Source of the DNA: Streptomyces sp. HPF1205
Lineage (GTDB): Bacteria; Actinomycetota; Actinomycetes; Streptomycetales; Streptomycetaceae
DNA length: 64,000 nucleotides
Assembly (NCBI RefSeq): GCF_020400825.1
Contig: NZ_JAINVH010000025.1
Span: 59,345 to 123,344 of the forward strand
Reading direction: 5' to 3'
Made by a program: the position numbers and the translations under genes. How positions within the stretch are numbered: the first letter of the stretch is position 1; every line of letters starts with the position of its first letter. This document shows, piece after piece, positions 24,319-33,642 of this stretch. Under the pieces are notes generated by a model, which searched no databases, was not told where the DNA came from, and saw nothing but the letters and a program-made list of their open reading frames with translations.

Positions 24319-25707
24319 GTGGTGATGATGGGCGCGAGCGCGCTGGTCGCGGGCAGATACCGGCTGGAGGAGCGGCTGGCGCGCGGCGGCATGGGAGCCG
24401 TCTGGCGCGGGGTGGACACGACACTCGGCCGGCCGGTGGCGGTCAAGGTGCTGGCCATTGAGGACGATCCGGACCTGACCGAGCGGTTCCGGCTCGAAGC
24501 GCGCGCGGCGGCTCGGCTGAACCACCCCAACCTGGTCGCGGCGTACGACTTCGGCGCGCACGACGGACGCCCGTACCTGGTGATGGAACTCGTCGACGGG
24601 CACAGCCTGTCGGAGGAGCTGGCCGGGTACGGCCCCCTCGACCCGGACCGGGCGGCCGGCATCGCGGCCCAGACCGCCCGCGGGCTGGCCGCCGCGCACG
24701 GCCAGTCGGTGGTCCACCGCGACATCAAGCCCGGCAACCTGATGCTGGCCGCCGACGGCACCGTGAAGATCGCCGACTTCGGGATCGCCCGCCTCATCGA
24801 CGAGGCGTCGCCCGCGCTGACCGCGACCGGCCATGTCATGGGCTCCAGCGCCTACCTCGCCCCCGAACGCGCCCTCGGCGCCCCGGCCGTCCCCGCGTCC
24901 GACGTGTACTCGCTGGGCTGCGTGCTGTACGAGATGCTCACCGGCCGGCCCCCGTTCGGGGGCGGTACCGCCGCCGCCGTCGCCCACCAGCACGTCCAGG
25001 CCACCCCGGTCCCGCCCGGCCGCCTCCGCCCGGGCATACCCGCCGCCCTGGCCGACCTCCTGCCCCACCTGATGGCCAAGGATCCGGCGGCCCGCCCCAC
25101 GGCACAGGAACTCGCCACGCGGCTGGAGGAGCCGGCGACTTCGTCCGGCCCGGCGGCCTCGACCGGCAGGGCGGTGGTGGCCGGTGGCCCGGCGGCTTCG
25201 CCTCCCCGGCTGCCGGACGACCCGGCGCCGACCGCGGTGATGCCCGTACAGCCGCTCTTACTGCCGCCGGTATCGCCGCCGGTGTTGCCGCCCGCGTCGT
25301 CGGCCTCGGCCGTGTCGTCGCCCGTACCGCCGCTCGCGCCGGTGCCGGACGGGTCCGCGCCGAACCGGCGAACCGCCGGCCGCGGACCGGCCCGGGGCCG
25401 CGGCCCGCGGGTCTCCCGGCGTACGGTCCTGGTCGTGGCGGCGGGCGCGGCCGCTTTCACGGTGGCGGCCGTGGTCGCCGCAACGGCGGGCTCCCACGGC
25501 GGCGCCTCCTCGCCGACGCCGGCTCCGGCGACCCCGGTCCTCACGGCCTCCTCCTCGGCGACCGCTGCGGCGCGTCCCGCGAGCGGACCGGCCGCCTCGG
25601 CGCATCCCGCGCCCCCGCCGCCCGTGAAGGGGCCTCACCACGGCAAGGATTCCGGTCCCGCACACGGCCCCGGCCCCGGCGCCGGCCCGAAGGGTCACCA
25701 CGGCTGA
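24319..25707 (+). CDS. transmembrane Ser/Thr protein kinase (PknB-like, no PASTA)
   Basis: 462 residues. All Hanks-type motifs are present: glycine loop LARGGMGAVW, VAVKVL lysine, catalytic loop HRDIKPGNLML, DFGIARL and APER. A Pro/Ser linker, one membrane span (LVVAAGAAAFTVAAVVAAT) and a short Pro/His/Gly-rich outer tail follow; PASTA domains are absent. It should phosphorylate cytoplasmic targets in response to an unknown signal. The GTG at 24319 has GGGGGA 6 bases upstream; the ATG at 24325 is an alternative. Confidence 0.9.
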   Translation: MVMMGASALVAGRYRLEERLARGGMGAVWRGVDTTLGRPVAVKVLAIEDDPDLTERFRLEARAAARLNHPNLVAAYDFGAHDGRPYLVMELVDGHSLSEELAGYGPLDPDRAAGIAAQTARGLAAAHGQSVVHRDIKPGNLMLAADGTVKIADFGIARLIDEASPALTATGHVMGSSAYLAPERALGAPAVPASDVYSLGCVLYEMLTGRPPFGGGTAAAVAHQHVQATPVPPGRLRPGIPAALADLLPHLMAKDPAARPTAQELATRLEEPATSSGPAASTGRAVVAGGPAASPPRLPDDPAPTAVMPVQPLLLPPVSPPVLPPASSASAVSSPVPPLAPVPDGSAPNRRTAGRGPARGRGPRVSRRTVLVVAAGAAAFTVAAVVAATAGSHGGASSPTPAPATPVLTASSSATAAARPASGPAASAHPAPPPPVKGPHHGKDSGPAHGPGPGAGPKGHHG

Positions 25708-26129
25708 GGCGGTCGGCCGCGAGGCGCGTCGGGCCGTCGGGCAGGCCCGGCCCGCCCGTACCGCGGGGCGGCAGGCGGGAGAGGACGGTGACCCTCGACA
25801 CGTGGGGGCGGTCCGGAACCCGTATGTGCGCGCCGGCGGCCGGTCCGTCCAGGGGGTGTCGGTGGTCGCGTCGAAGGGTGCGTGCATCTGTGAGGAACCC
25901 GCGGGGGCCGCTTTTCGTCTACGTCTATGTCGTCATCGGCTGACGGTCACCGGCACCCGGTCCCCGCCTGCCCCTGTCGTCCCCGCGGTCCCACGGCCCT
26001 GGGGGCGCACAGGGCGATGACCTATCCTTGCGTGACTGCGCAAGGGGCGAGGAGGGTGGAGCCACCGCTTCACCCACCGTATCCGGCGGCGACCCGACCA
26101 ACGGCCGCACGGCGGCGAGGGAGTGGGAG
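25708..26129. other. 422-base gap upstream of LCP gene, no gene seen
   Basis: No supported gene in this stretch; open frames here are Arg/Pro-rich shadows. An inverted repeat at 26026-26045 is the only structured element found. Confidence 0.5.
26026..26045. promoter_or_regulatory. 7-bp inverted repeat, possible operator
   Basis: CCTTGCG and CGCAAGG flank a 6-base spacer about 85 bases before the LCP start. It could be an operator or a small hairpin in the leader; no family consensus is recognised. Confidence 0.3.
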
Positions 26130-28184
26130 ATGAGCGACCCGCGGTACGGGCAGGCGCCCTACGGCCAGGCGCCTGTGCCGCCGTGGCCTCGCGCGGCCGC
26201 GCACGACGCCGGTTACGGCCCCGGCCCCGGCCCCGGTCCCGGTTACGGCCCCGGCCCTCATCCCGGTCCCGGTTACGGCCCCGTGCAGGGCGGCCCGCCC
26301 GGTGCCTTCCCCCGCCCCCGCGAGGAAGCGCCCCCGTACAACGGCGGCCCCTACGGGAACAATCCGTACGGAAACGGCCCGTACCAGGACACCGACTACC
26401 GTGACCCCTCGTACGGCGACCCGGACCACGCCGACGGCGGCACCGCGGGCGAAGGCGGCGGCACCGATACCGGCAGCGGCAGCGGCAGCGGCACCGACGC
26501 GGATGCCGGTGCCGGGGACGAGGCCGGTGCTCCGTCCGCTCCCGGTGGCCGGGCGGCGGCGCGGGCCGCGGCACGTTCCCGGCAGAACGGGCCGGTGGGG
26601 CGGCACGGCGGCAGGCGGGCGGCCAAGCCGCCGCGCAGTCGAATACGGCGGGTCCTGAAGATCACCGGCATCACCATGTCGGTCCTGCTGCTGGTCACCG
26701 CGGGCGCCGGCTACTGGCTCTACCAGCACCTCAACGGCAACATCACCAGCGTCTCGCTGAAGGACCCCACCGGGAAGAACGCGGGCGGCACCGAGAAGGC
26801 CGACGCCTTCGGCCGCACCCCCATCAACATCCTGGTGATGGGCAGCGACGGCCGTACCAGCGCCGAGGACTGCAAGCTCGGCGGCGGCTGCTCCAGGACG
26901 GGCGTGCAGACCGGCCAGAACGCCGACGTGGAGATGGTCGTGCACATATCGGCCGACCGCTCCAACGCCACCGTGATGAGCATCCCGCGCGACACCATCA
27001 CCGACATCCCCGCCTGCACCAACCCCAAGAACGGCGCGAGGACGGCCGGTTACCACGGCCAGATCAACAGTGCGCTGAGCTACGGGCAGGCATGCCAGGT
27101 CGCCACCGTCCATCAGCTCACCGGCATCCCCATCGACCACTTCATCCAGGTCGACTTCTCCGGTGTGGTGAGGATGTCCGACGCGGTCGGCGGTGTGGGG
27201 GTGTGCGTGGACGCCAACGTGTACGACACCTACTCCCACCTGAAGCTGTCGGCCGGCAGCCACACCCTCAAGGGCGTGGCGGCGCTGGAGTTCCTGCGCT
27301 CGCGGCACGGCTTCGGCGACGGCAGCGACCTGGGCCGCACCTACGCCCAGCACATCTACCTCAGTTCGCTGATCCGCAAGCTCAAGTCCGCCGGGACCCT
27401 GACGAACCCGGTGGCCGTCTACCACCTCGCCGACGCCGCGACCAAGGCGCTGACCGTGGACACCGGCCTGGGCACCGTCAAGAAACTCATCGGCCTCGCC
27501 GGTGACCTGGACAAGGTGCCGTCCAAGCGCATCACGTTCACCACCATGCAGACCGCGGCCGACCCGACCAACCCGGACCGGGTGGTGATCGGGCCCGGCG
27601 CCCGGACACTGTTCCAGACCATCGCCGCCGACCAGTCGCTGACGACCGTGTCGGGCGGCAAGTCCGCGGCCGCCTCGGCCACCGGCGCCCCGACCACGCC
27701 CCCCGTACCCGCATCGCAGGTCACCGTGAAGGTCGAGAACGGCACCGGCCTCCCCGGGCGAGCCTCCACCGTCGCCACCGGGCTGATCAACCAGGGCTTC
27801 AACCCCGCCACCAGCACCGCCAACGCGCCGGCCCCCGTTCCGACCACGACCTTGACGTACGGTCCCGGCGAGAAGGGCGAGGCCCAGACGGCCGCCCGCG
27901 CGCTGGGCCTCGCCTCCTCCCACCTCAAGCAGGGCACCACGGCCGGACTGACCCTGGTGATCGGTTCCGACTGGCAGAGCGGCGCCACCTTCCCCGGCGG
28001 CGGCGGCAAGCCCGCGCCCGCCGACACCAAGGTGGCCCTGAACAACTCCCACGCCGAGACCGCCGACGAGACCGGCAAGTGCGCCAAGGTCAGCCGCTAC
28101 AAGACCGTCCAGATCAACGGCGTCCCGATGACCCCGACCCAGGCGTACGCGGCCGCCCCCGGTAGGCGGGACTCCGACGCCTGA
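26130..28184 (+). CDS. LytR-CpsA-Psr family wall-polymer ligase with LytR_C domain
   Basis: 684 residues. A disordered Gly/Pro/Tyr-rich cytoplasmic region of about 170 residues precedes one membrane span (ITGITMSVLLLVTAGAGYWL), the LCP domain (NILVMGSDGR, MSIPRDT with the phosphate-binding Arg, FLRSRHGFGDGSDLGR) and a C-terminal LytR_C domain (VTVKVENGTGLPGRA). LCP enzymes attach teichoic-acid-like or arabinogalactan-like polymers to peptidoglycan. The ATG at 26130 follows GAGTGGGAG; the frame's earlier codons lack a ribosome binding site. Confidence 0.92.
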   Translation: MSDPRYGQAPYGQAPVPPWPRAAAHDAGYGPGPGPGPGYGPGPHPGPGYGPVQGGPPGAFPRPREEAPPYNGGPYGNNPYGNGPYQDTDYRDPSYGDPDHADGGTAGEGGGTDTGSGSGSGTDADAGAGDEAGAPSAPGGRAAARAAARSRQNGPVGRHGGRRAAKPPRSRIRRVLKITGITMSVLLLVTAGAGYWLYQHLNGNITSVSLKDPTGKNAGGTEKADAFGRTPINILVMGSDGRTSAEDCKLGGGCSRTGVQTGQNADVEMVVHISADRSNATVMSIPRDTITDIPACTNPKNGARTAGYHGQINSALSYGQACQVATVHQLTGIPIDHFIQVDFSGVVRMSDAVGGVGVCVDANVYDTYSHLKLSAGSHTLKGVAALEFLRSRHGFGDGSDLGRTYAQHIYLSSLIRKLKSAGTLTNPVAVYHLADAATKALTVDTGLGTVKKLIGLAGDLDKVPSKRITFTTMQTAADPTNPDRVVIGPGARTLFQTIAADQSLTTVSGGKSAAASATGAPTTPPVPASQVTVKVENGTGLPGRASTVATGLINQGFNPATSTANAPAPVPTTTLTYGPGEKGEAQTAARALGLASSHLKQGTTAGLTLVIGSDWQSGATFPGGGGKPAPADTKVALNNSHAETADETGKCAKVSRYKTVQINGVPMTPTQAYAAAPGRRDSDA

Positions 28185-28266
28185 GCGCGTGCCCGGTGAT
28201 CGAGCGGGTTCCGCCGGTTGAGCGGGACCCCGGCGCTTCAACGACCGGTCACCTCCGTACCGGATC

Positions 28267-29466
28267 TCACCCCCTTTCGGCCGTCTCGGGGCCGGGCGCG
28301 GGGGCGGGGCCCGGGACGCGGGCGGGGTCGGGGGCGGAGCCGGAACCGGCGACGGAGCCGGGGGCGGCGGGGGTAGGGTCGGGGGCGCGGCGGATCCGGG
28401 TGAGCAGGGTGAGACCGGTGGGGTCCCGGCGGATGTCCAGGTCCGCCACGAGGTGGCTGGCCGCGTCGCCGACGACCTCCTCCACATCCGCCTCCTCACG
28501 CTCGATGAGCGGCCAGCTCGCGCCGTACTTCATGGCGACGGCGAAGGGGTTGCCCGTGGCGATGTTGGAGAAGTAGAAGGTCCCGCCGGGGCGGCACAGG
28601 CGCTGCATGACCGTCCTGACCAGGGCGCGGGCCGGGCGTTCCTCCAGGTAGTCGAAGAGGCCGCCGGCCAGTACCAGGTCGTACGGCCCCTCGGACGCCA
28701 ACTCCGCCGCCTTGCGCAGGGCGTTGCCCTGGACGGTGGTGACGTGCGCGGCGGTACGCGCCGGCAGCGTGGCCATGGCGTGGGCCAGGGCCTCGGGGTC
28801 CATGTCGTTGAGCACGAACCGGTCGCCGGGCGCCGGCAGTCCGGGGTCGACCCTGCGCAGGTCGGCGGCGCCGCCGGAGGCGATGAGCAGGATCCGCCGG
28901 GGCGGCCCGTGCCAGTACCCGCCCACCGCCGAACGCCCCTCCGTCAGCGCCGCCTCGATGAGGGCGGCCTGGTGGGCGATCTTGTTGTGGTGCTGCTGGG
29001 CCACCACCGAGTGCTGCAGGTACTCGTCGAAGAGCCGCCCGAACGTGCCCGGCCGGCCGGTGACCTTGCGGGCCAGGATGTACTCGATCATCTCGAAGTC
29101 CCCGGGGAGGCCGCGGGGTTGCTCCTGGGCGCGGCGCACCAGGTCCGAGCGCGACACCACCGCCCGCAGCGGCGCGAGGGCGGCGACGATCTCCGGCTCG
29201 GCCAGGCCCGCGTCCAGGGCGTGACGCACGGCGGCGGGGAAGTCCCGCACCAGGAAGTCGGCGAGGGTCGTGAGTGCTTGGTGCGGCTCCACGTGCTCGA
29301 TCGCGGGCAGCAACCGGCAGTAGTCGCGAACGAAGGCGGTCAGCCGCTCGGAACCGCCGGGCGGCCGGGCGGGCGGCGACGGCGCGGCCGGATCGGGCGC
29401 GGAAGGGGCGGGCGGGGCGGCCGGGTCGGGGCCGGCGGTCGCGGTCGAGGCGCGTACGGCATCCAT
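28267..29466 (-). CDS. class I SAM-dependent methyltransferase
   Basis: About 399 residues. The N-terminal helical half contains ALAPLRAVVSRSDLVRR and GLPGDFEMIEYIL, a layout seen in methyltransferases near extracellular-factor or polyketide genes. The Rossmann half follows, with RRILLIASGGAADLRRV (SAM motif I variant), FVLNDMDPEAL, and YDLVLAGGLFDYL. The C-terminus is a Pro/Ala tail. It is divergent from an AurF-like oxygenase gene, so the two may act on the same small molecule. The substrate is unknown. The start at ATG 29466 has only a weak ribosome binding site. Confidence 0.8.
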   Translation of the reverse strand: MDAVRASTATAGPDPAAPPAPSAPDPAAPSPPARPPGGSERLTAFVRDYCRLLPAIEHVEPHQALTTLADFLVRDFPAAVRHALDAGLAEPEIVAALAPLRAVVSRSDLVRRAQEQPRGLPGDFEMIEYILARKVTGRPGTFGRLFDEYLQHSVVAQQHHNKIAHQAALIEAALTEGRSAVGGYWHGPPRRILLIASGGAADLRRVDPGLPAPGDRFVLNDMDPEALAHAMATLPARTAAHVTTVQGNALRKAAELASEGPYDLVLAGGLFDYLEERPARALVRTVMQRLCRPGGTFYFSNIATGNPFAVAMKYGASWPLIEREEADVEEVVGDAASHLVADLDIRRDPTGLTLLTRIRRAPDPTPAAPGSVAGSGSAPDPARVPGPAPAPGPETAERG

Positions 29467-29610
29467 GAGCGGGGCTTTCTGGCACAACGGGACTGGAAAC
29501 GATCTTCACAACGATCGGGTGATCACTTCGTCACGGTCGGGAACCGCCATGGGCATCCGGCGGGTTGTTACGCGAACGAGTTGCGCGGTCACTTTGTGTT
29601 ACCATTGCCC

Positions 29611-29625
29611 GGGCGGTAACCGCCC
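29611..29625. promoter_or_regulatory. 15-base palindrome in divergent promoter region
   Basis: gggcggtaaccgccc is a perfect palindrome about its central A. It overlaps a wider pair GTTACC...GGTAAC in the 258-base region between the methyltransferase and oxygenase genes. It could bind a regulator of one or both. Confidence 0.45.
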
Positions 29626-29724
29626 AAACCAGCCCGGCCCAACGGCCGTTCGGCGTACACGGAAACACACCCACGTACCGGCGCGCGGGCTTGAGCGCGC
29701 GCACGTGAAGGAGCCATGTCACCG

Positions 29725-30630
29725 ATGACCGACCGCACCCTGGTGCAGCCCCAGTCCCCGGCGGCCGTCGCCCGCCGCCTGCTGCATGCCTCGGCGTCGC
29801 ACTCCTACGACCCCGCGGCCGACGTCGACTGGGCCGCGCCCCGGCCCGAAGGTGCCTGGTACCTGCAGCCGGAACGGCTCTCGCTGTACGGCACACCGGT
29901 GTGGGAGACCATGGACGCGGAGCGCCGCGTCGAACTGTCACGCCGCGAAATGGGCAGCCACGTCGGCATGAGCACCTGGTTCGAGCTGTGCACGATCCGG
30001 ATGTTCGCCGGCTACCTGGAGGCGCGCGACATCCGGGACCCGCGCACGCACTACGCCCTGACCGAGATCGGTGACGAGACCCGGCACCTCATCATGTTCG
30101 GCCGCCTGCTGCGCGAGATGGGCTGCCCGATGTACGGGCCGCCACCCCATCTCCGGCGGCTTTTCTCCCTGTTCAGCCCCACCTTCCAGGACCTGACCAC
30201 CTTCTCGCTGATCCTGGTCATCGAGGAGGTCCTCATCCGGCTGCAGCGCGAGACGGTGCGCGACGAGCGGGTCCAGCCGCTGATCCGCGAGATCTGCCGG
30301 ATCCACGTCACCGAAGAGGCCCGCCATGTGAGCTTCGCCCGCGCCGAGATCCACGACGCGGTGCGCCGCGCCTCCCGCCGCCGCCTGGCCTACCACCGCG
30401 AACTGACCGGCTTCGGCGCCTGCATGGCGCTGCGCGCGCTGCTCCACCCTTCCGTCTACGACGGTCTGTGCCCCGACCCCGCCGAAGCCCGCCGCCAGGC
30501 CCGGCGCAACCCCCGCTTCCGCGAGTCCATGCTGTGGAGCGGCGAGAAGCTGGTGTCCTTCCTCACCGAGGCCGGCATGATCACCCGCGCCCAGCACCAC
30601 TGGTGGCGCCGGGCCGGCCTGATGCCCTGA
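29725..30630 (+). CDS. AurF-like diiron N-oxygenase
   Basis: About 301 residues, matching AurF/CmlI-type diiron oxygenases in length and motifs: STWFELCTIR, EIGDETRHLIMF and EEARHVSFAR supply the Glu and E-x-x-H ligands of the diiron site. AurF-like enzymes oxidise arylamines to nitro compounds; the substrate here is unknown. ATGs at 29716 and 29725 are both possible. GGAG lies only 2 bases before the first but 11 before the second, so 29725 is preferred. The divergent methyltransferase is the only likely partner visible. Confidence 0.85.
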   Translation: MTDRTLVQPQSPAAVARRLLHASASHSYDPAADVDWAAPRPEGAWYLQPERLSLYGTPVWETMDAERRVELSRREMGSHVGMSTWFELCTIRMFAGYLEARDIRDPRTHYALTEIGDETRHLIMFGRLLREMGCPMYGPPPHLRRLFSLFSPTFQDLTTFSLILVIEEVLIRLQRETVRDERVQPLIREICRIHVTEEARHVSFARAEIHDAVRRASRRRLAYHRELTGFGACMALRALLHPSVYDGLCPDPAEARRQARRNPRFRESMLWSGEKLVSFLTEAGMITRAQHHWWRRAGLMP

Positions 30631-30744
30631 CGAGCCCACCCTCCCCGGCCCACCAGGCTCGTCCGGGCCGGCCCGGCCGGCCCTGTTCACCCGTACGGCG
30701 GTGCATGGAGGGCCGGGCCGGTCCCGCGGGCGCAGGCTGGAGCC

Positions 30745-31485
30745 ATGTGGGCGCACAGGGCCAGGACCGCGGCGTCGGCACTGTCCTTGGTCCTTCTCGT
30801 GAGCTGCTCGACTCCGCAGCGGCAGACCGGGGCGCCGCGGCCCGGCCGGGCGACGCTGGACTTGGCGGCCCTGCGGCCGGTGATCGTGGGCCGCGGTGCC
30901 TGGCACGCCGACGAGCACGCCGTCCAGGACCGCCCGGTCTACGACACCTCCGTCCGCGCGGTCTTCCTCCACCACACCGACAACCCCAACACCTACGACT
31001 GCCGCACGGACGTTCCCGCCATGCTGCTCGCCATGGAACAGCGCCACATCGCCCTGGGCTGGGACGACCTCGGCTACAACTTCGTGGTCGACCGCTGCGG
31101 CACCATTTACGAGGGGCGCGGGGGCGGCGTGGACCGCGCGGTCCGGGGAGCACACTCCGAGGGCTTCAACGCCGGCACGGTCGGGATCGCCGCCCTCGGC
31201 ACCTTCGGCCGGGGCCAGCCGGTGCCGCTGCCGATGCTGCGGGCGATCGCCGCCATAGCCGCCTGGAAGCTGGCCCCCTCCGTCGACCCGCTCGGCAAGG
31301 TCCGCCTGGTCTCCAGCAACGACCGCAGCCGCTTCCCCAAGGGCACCGCCGTCGAACTCGCCGCCATATCCGGCCACCGCGACGTCTACGAGACCGACTG
31401 CCCCGGCGACACCCTCTACGCCGCCCTCCCCTGGATCCGCCGGACCGCCGCCCACCTCCGCCAGGCCGCGACCGTTCGGCGCTGA
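30745..31485 (+). CDS. PGRP/amidase_2-type N-acetylmuramoyl-L-alanine amidase, lipoprotein
   Basis: 246 residues with a lipoprotein signal (LSLVLLVSCS). The amidase/PGRP core includes the zinc ligands: AVFLHHTDNP near the start, LGYNFVVDRCGTIYEGR, and the C-terminal SGHRDVYETDCPGD with His and Cys ligands. It should cut the bond between MurNAc and the stem peptide. Such secreted amidases are common in Streptomyces. It follows the oxygenase gene by 114 bases; no functional link is apparent. Confidence 0.9.
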   Translation: MWAHRARTAASALSLVLLVSCSTPQRQTGAPRPGRATLDLAALRPVIVGRGAWHADEHAVQDRPVYDTSVRAVFLHHTDNPNTYDCRTDVPAMLLAMEQRHIALGWDDLGYNFVVDRCGTIYEGRGGGVDRAVRGAHSEGFNAGTVGIAALGTFGRGQPVPLPMLRAIAAIAAWKLAPSVDPLGKVRLVSSNDRSRFPKGTAVELAAISGHRDVYETDCPGDTLYAALPWIRRTAAHLRQAATVRR

Positions 31486-31552
31486 GCCCGCGTCCCCGCC
31501 CGGCGCCCACCGGCCCGCCCCTGGCGGCACCCACCGGCCGCCCCCGCTGGCA

Positions 31553-31648
31553 CCCCCGGCCGCCGCTGCCCGGCCCCCCAAGCCGCCCCGCGCCCGGCGC
31601 CCGGCTGCTTCCCCAGGGCCAGGCGCCCCCGGCCGCCGCTGCCCGGCC
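31553..31648. repeat. 23-bp direct repeat pair
   Basis: cccccggccgccgctgcccg (extended to 23 bases) occurs at 31553-31575 and again at 31626-31648, between the stop codons of two convergent genes. Confidence 0.75.
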
Positions 31649-31675
31649 GCCGTCGAGGGCTCCGAGCCGGCCCCG

Positions 31676-33556
31676 TCAGCTCAACAGGCCGTCCAGGAAG
31701 GGCGTCGACAGCACGCGGTGCGGGTCCAAGCGGTCCAGAGTGGTGACCGCCTCGTCCCAGCCGGGGCCTCCGCCGGCCCGCAGGGCCGCCGGTATGAGGC
31801 GGCCGAGGACGTCGGGATCGGACCAGGCGGCGGCGTCGGTGTACGCCCAGCCCTTCGACCACTCGACGCGGACCGCGGACCGGTCGCCGTCCAGCGTCGT
31901 GAACAGGAACTGCTCGATGTCCCGGTAGAAGCGGTCGAGCGCCGGGGTGCCGGGCAGCGAGAGGATGTCGAACCAGACCGCCGTGTCGAAGTCCGGCCGG
32001 TCGACACGCGGCCGCAGCGCCGACAGCAACGGCGGCCGGGCGCCGGGCACACCGCACACGGCCGGGTCCTCGACGCCGGTGACGCGGATCTCCACCTGGC
32101 CGTTGACCGGGTACTCCCCGCGCGCCGCGTACTGGTCGAGCAGGCCGCGGTAGGCGTCGGTGAAGGTGCTGACGACCCATTGCAGGTCGGCCCGGCGGGT
32201 GAGCACGGCGTACCCGTTGGCGGTCTCCCGCAAGGTTGTGGGCCGCACGTACTCCAGCAGGTTCCGCGACGCCCCCCACAGGTCGGACCGCAGCCCGCCC
32301 GCCAGGAGATGGGTGAGGACGTCGGCGGTCAGGATGTCGCGGACCGCCGTCCCGGACAGCAGGACGTCGGTGATGTCGCCGGTCAGCGCGACCTTCGCCA
32401 TCAGGTACTGCACCTGTCCGAACAGCGGAGCGCTCGCCCACGCTCCGGACACCAGGTCGCCGGCCAGACGCGCCACCGGCTCCGGGAGGTTGTCGGAGAA
32501 CGGGTAGTTGTAGGGCTGGTCGACCTCCCGCGAACCGACCGGCCGTTCAGGGCTCCGGCTCCACACCTTCAGCCACGGCACGTCGGTGAAGGCGAACCAG
32601 ATCGCCTCCGCCCGTCCGCTGTCGTCCACGAAGTCCGCGAACCTCCGCCCGCCCGCGGTCCCGCCCGGCGAGTCCCCGTCCGGTGCGGCGAAGAGTTCGG
32701 ACGCCGGGATGTCCACATAGGACACGCACCGCAGGTTCGCGTCCGGGCCGACCCGCAGCACGGCCTCGGTGACGAACGCCCGTCCCAGGTGCGTCAGCAG
32801 AGCGTCGCAGTCGGGCTCGGCCCGCCCCAGCGTGCGCAGGACGTAGCGGCCGGAGGCGTCGTCCCAGACCACGGCGGTGAGTTCCGTGACCAGGTTGCTC
32901 AGTGAGCCGTAGCCCTGGCCCGGCTCCGGGGTCTCGCCCAGGGCGGGGACCGCCGTGCCGTGCGCGCCGATCGCCAAGGCGCCGCCCACCGAAAGGTCGC
33001 CCGGCGCGGGCGCGGCCGTCACCCCGTAGCCGCCGGCGCCGGCGAAGGCCAGCAGCGATTCCAGCGAGGCGCCCGCCTGGACCCGTATCGCCGCGGAGCC
33101 GTCGGCCGACCGCTCGGCCACCGACATGCCGGTCAGATACGTGGTGGTGTCCACCAGGACCACCTGGGCGTCGGCCGGTGTCCCGGCGGCGACGGTCAGC
33201 GGCGCCCAGCCGTGCCGCATGCCCTGGGCCCGCGCCCGCCAGCCCGCGCCGTGGGCCCAGTTGACGACGTCGAGGACTTCCTGCGGGGTGCGCGGCGCGC
33301 AGGTCCACAGCGCGTCGGTGCGGATCTCGCCCGCCCAGTTCTCGTACACCCGCTGGTACAGCTCGACTCCGGCCGGGAAGTCCGGCGGTCCCGCGCTCGC
33401 CCGCGCGCCGTCCGGCCCGGCCAGCCCCCGCAGCAGCCACACCGCCCCGCCCGCGCCCGCCGACGTGGCCAGCAGGCGCCTGCGCGACCACAGTTCACGC
33501 CCGCCGCGCGCACCCGTGCCCGAACCGCCGCCCGCGCCCGCTCCCGTGTCCCTCAT
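31676..33556 (-). CDS. Tat-exported flavoprotein, type II cholesterol-oxidase family
   Basis: About 626 residues. A twin-arginine signal (SRRRLLATSAGAGGAV) leads into a VAO-type FAD domain. The motif QGMRHGWAPL matches the region holding the covalent-FAD histidine of Brevibacterium type II cholesterol oxidase, and NGQVEIRVTG matches its Glu-x-Arg active-site pair. The cholesterol-oxidase substrate-binding domain occupies the second half. The enzyme should oxidise a sterol or related alcohol outside the cell, with FAD bound covalently. The start is uncertain: ATG 33556 or 33580. No steroid catabolic genes are nearby. Confidence 0.88.
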   Translation of the reverse strand: MRDTGAGAGGGSGTGARGGRELWSRRRLLATSAGAGGAVWLLRGLAGPDGARASAGPPDFPAGVELYQRVYENWAGEIRTDALWTCAPRTPQEVLDVVNWAHGAGWRARAQGMRHGWAPLTVAAGTPADAQVVLVDTTTYLTGMSVAERSADGSAAIRVQAGASLESLLAFAGAGGYGVTAAPAPGDLSVGGALAIGAHGTAVPALGETPEPGQGYGSLSNLVTELTAVVWDDASGRYVLRTLGRAEPDCDALLTHLGRAFVTEAVLRVGPDANLRCVSYVDIPASELFAAPDGDSPGGTAGGRRFADFVDDSGRAEAIWFAFTDVPWLKVWSRSPERPVGSREVDQPYNYPFSDNLPEPVARLAGDLVSGAWASAPLFGQVQYLMAKVALTGDITDVLLSGTAVRDILTADVLTHLLAGGLRSDLWGASRNLLEYVRPTTLRETANGYAVLTRRADLQWVVSTFTDAYRGLLDQYAARGEYPVNGQVEIRVTGVEDPAVCGVPGARPPLLSALRPRVDRPDFDTAVWFDILSLPGTPALDRFYRDIEQFLFTTLDGDRSAVRVEWSKGWAYTDAAAWSDPDVLGRLIPAALRAGGGPGWDEAVTTLDRLDPHRVLSTPFLDGLLS

Positions 33557-33642
33557 CTCCGGACCCCCCGTCCGCCACATTCCGCCAACTCCGGTGCCCG
33601 GCCTGCCCCGGACATTTCGAAGCTACCCCGGCCCCGGCCAGT

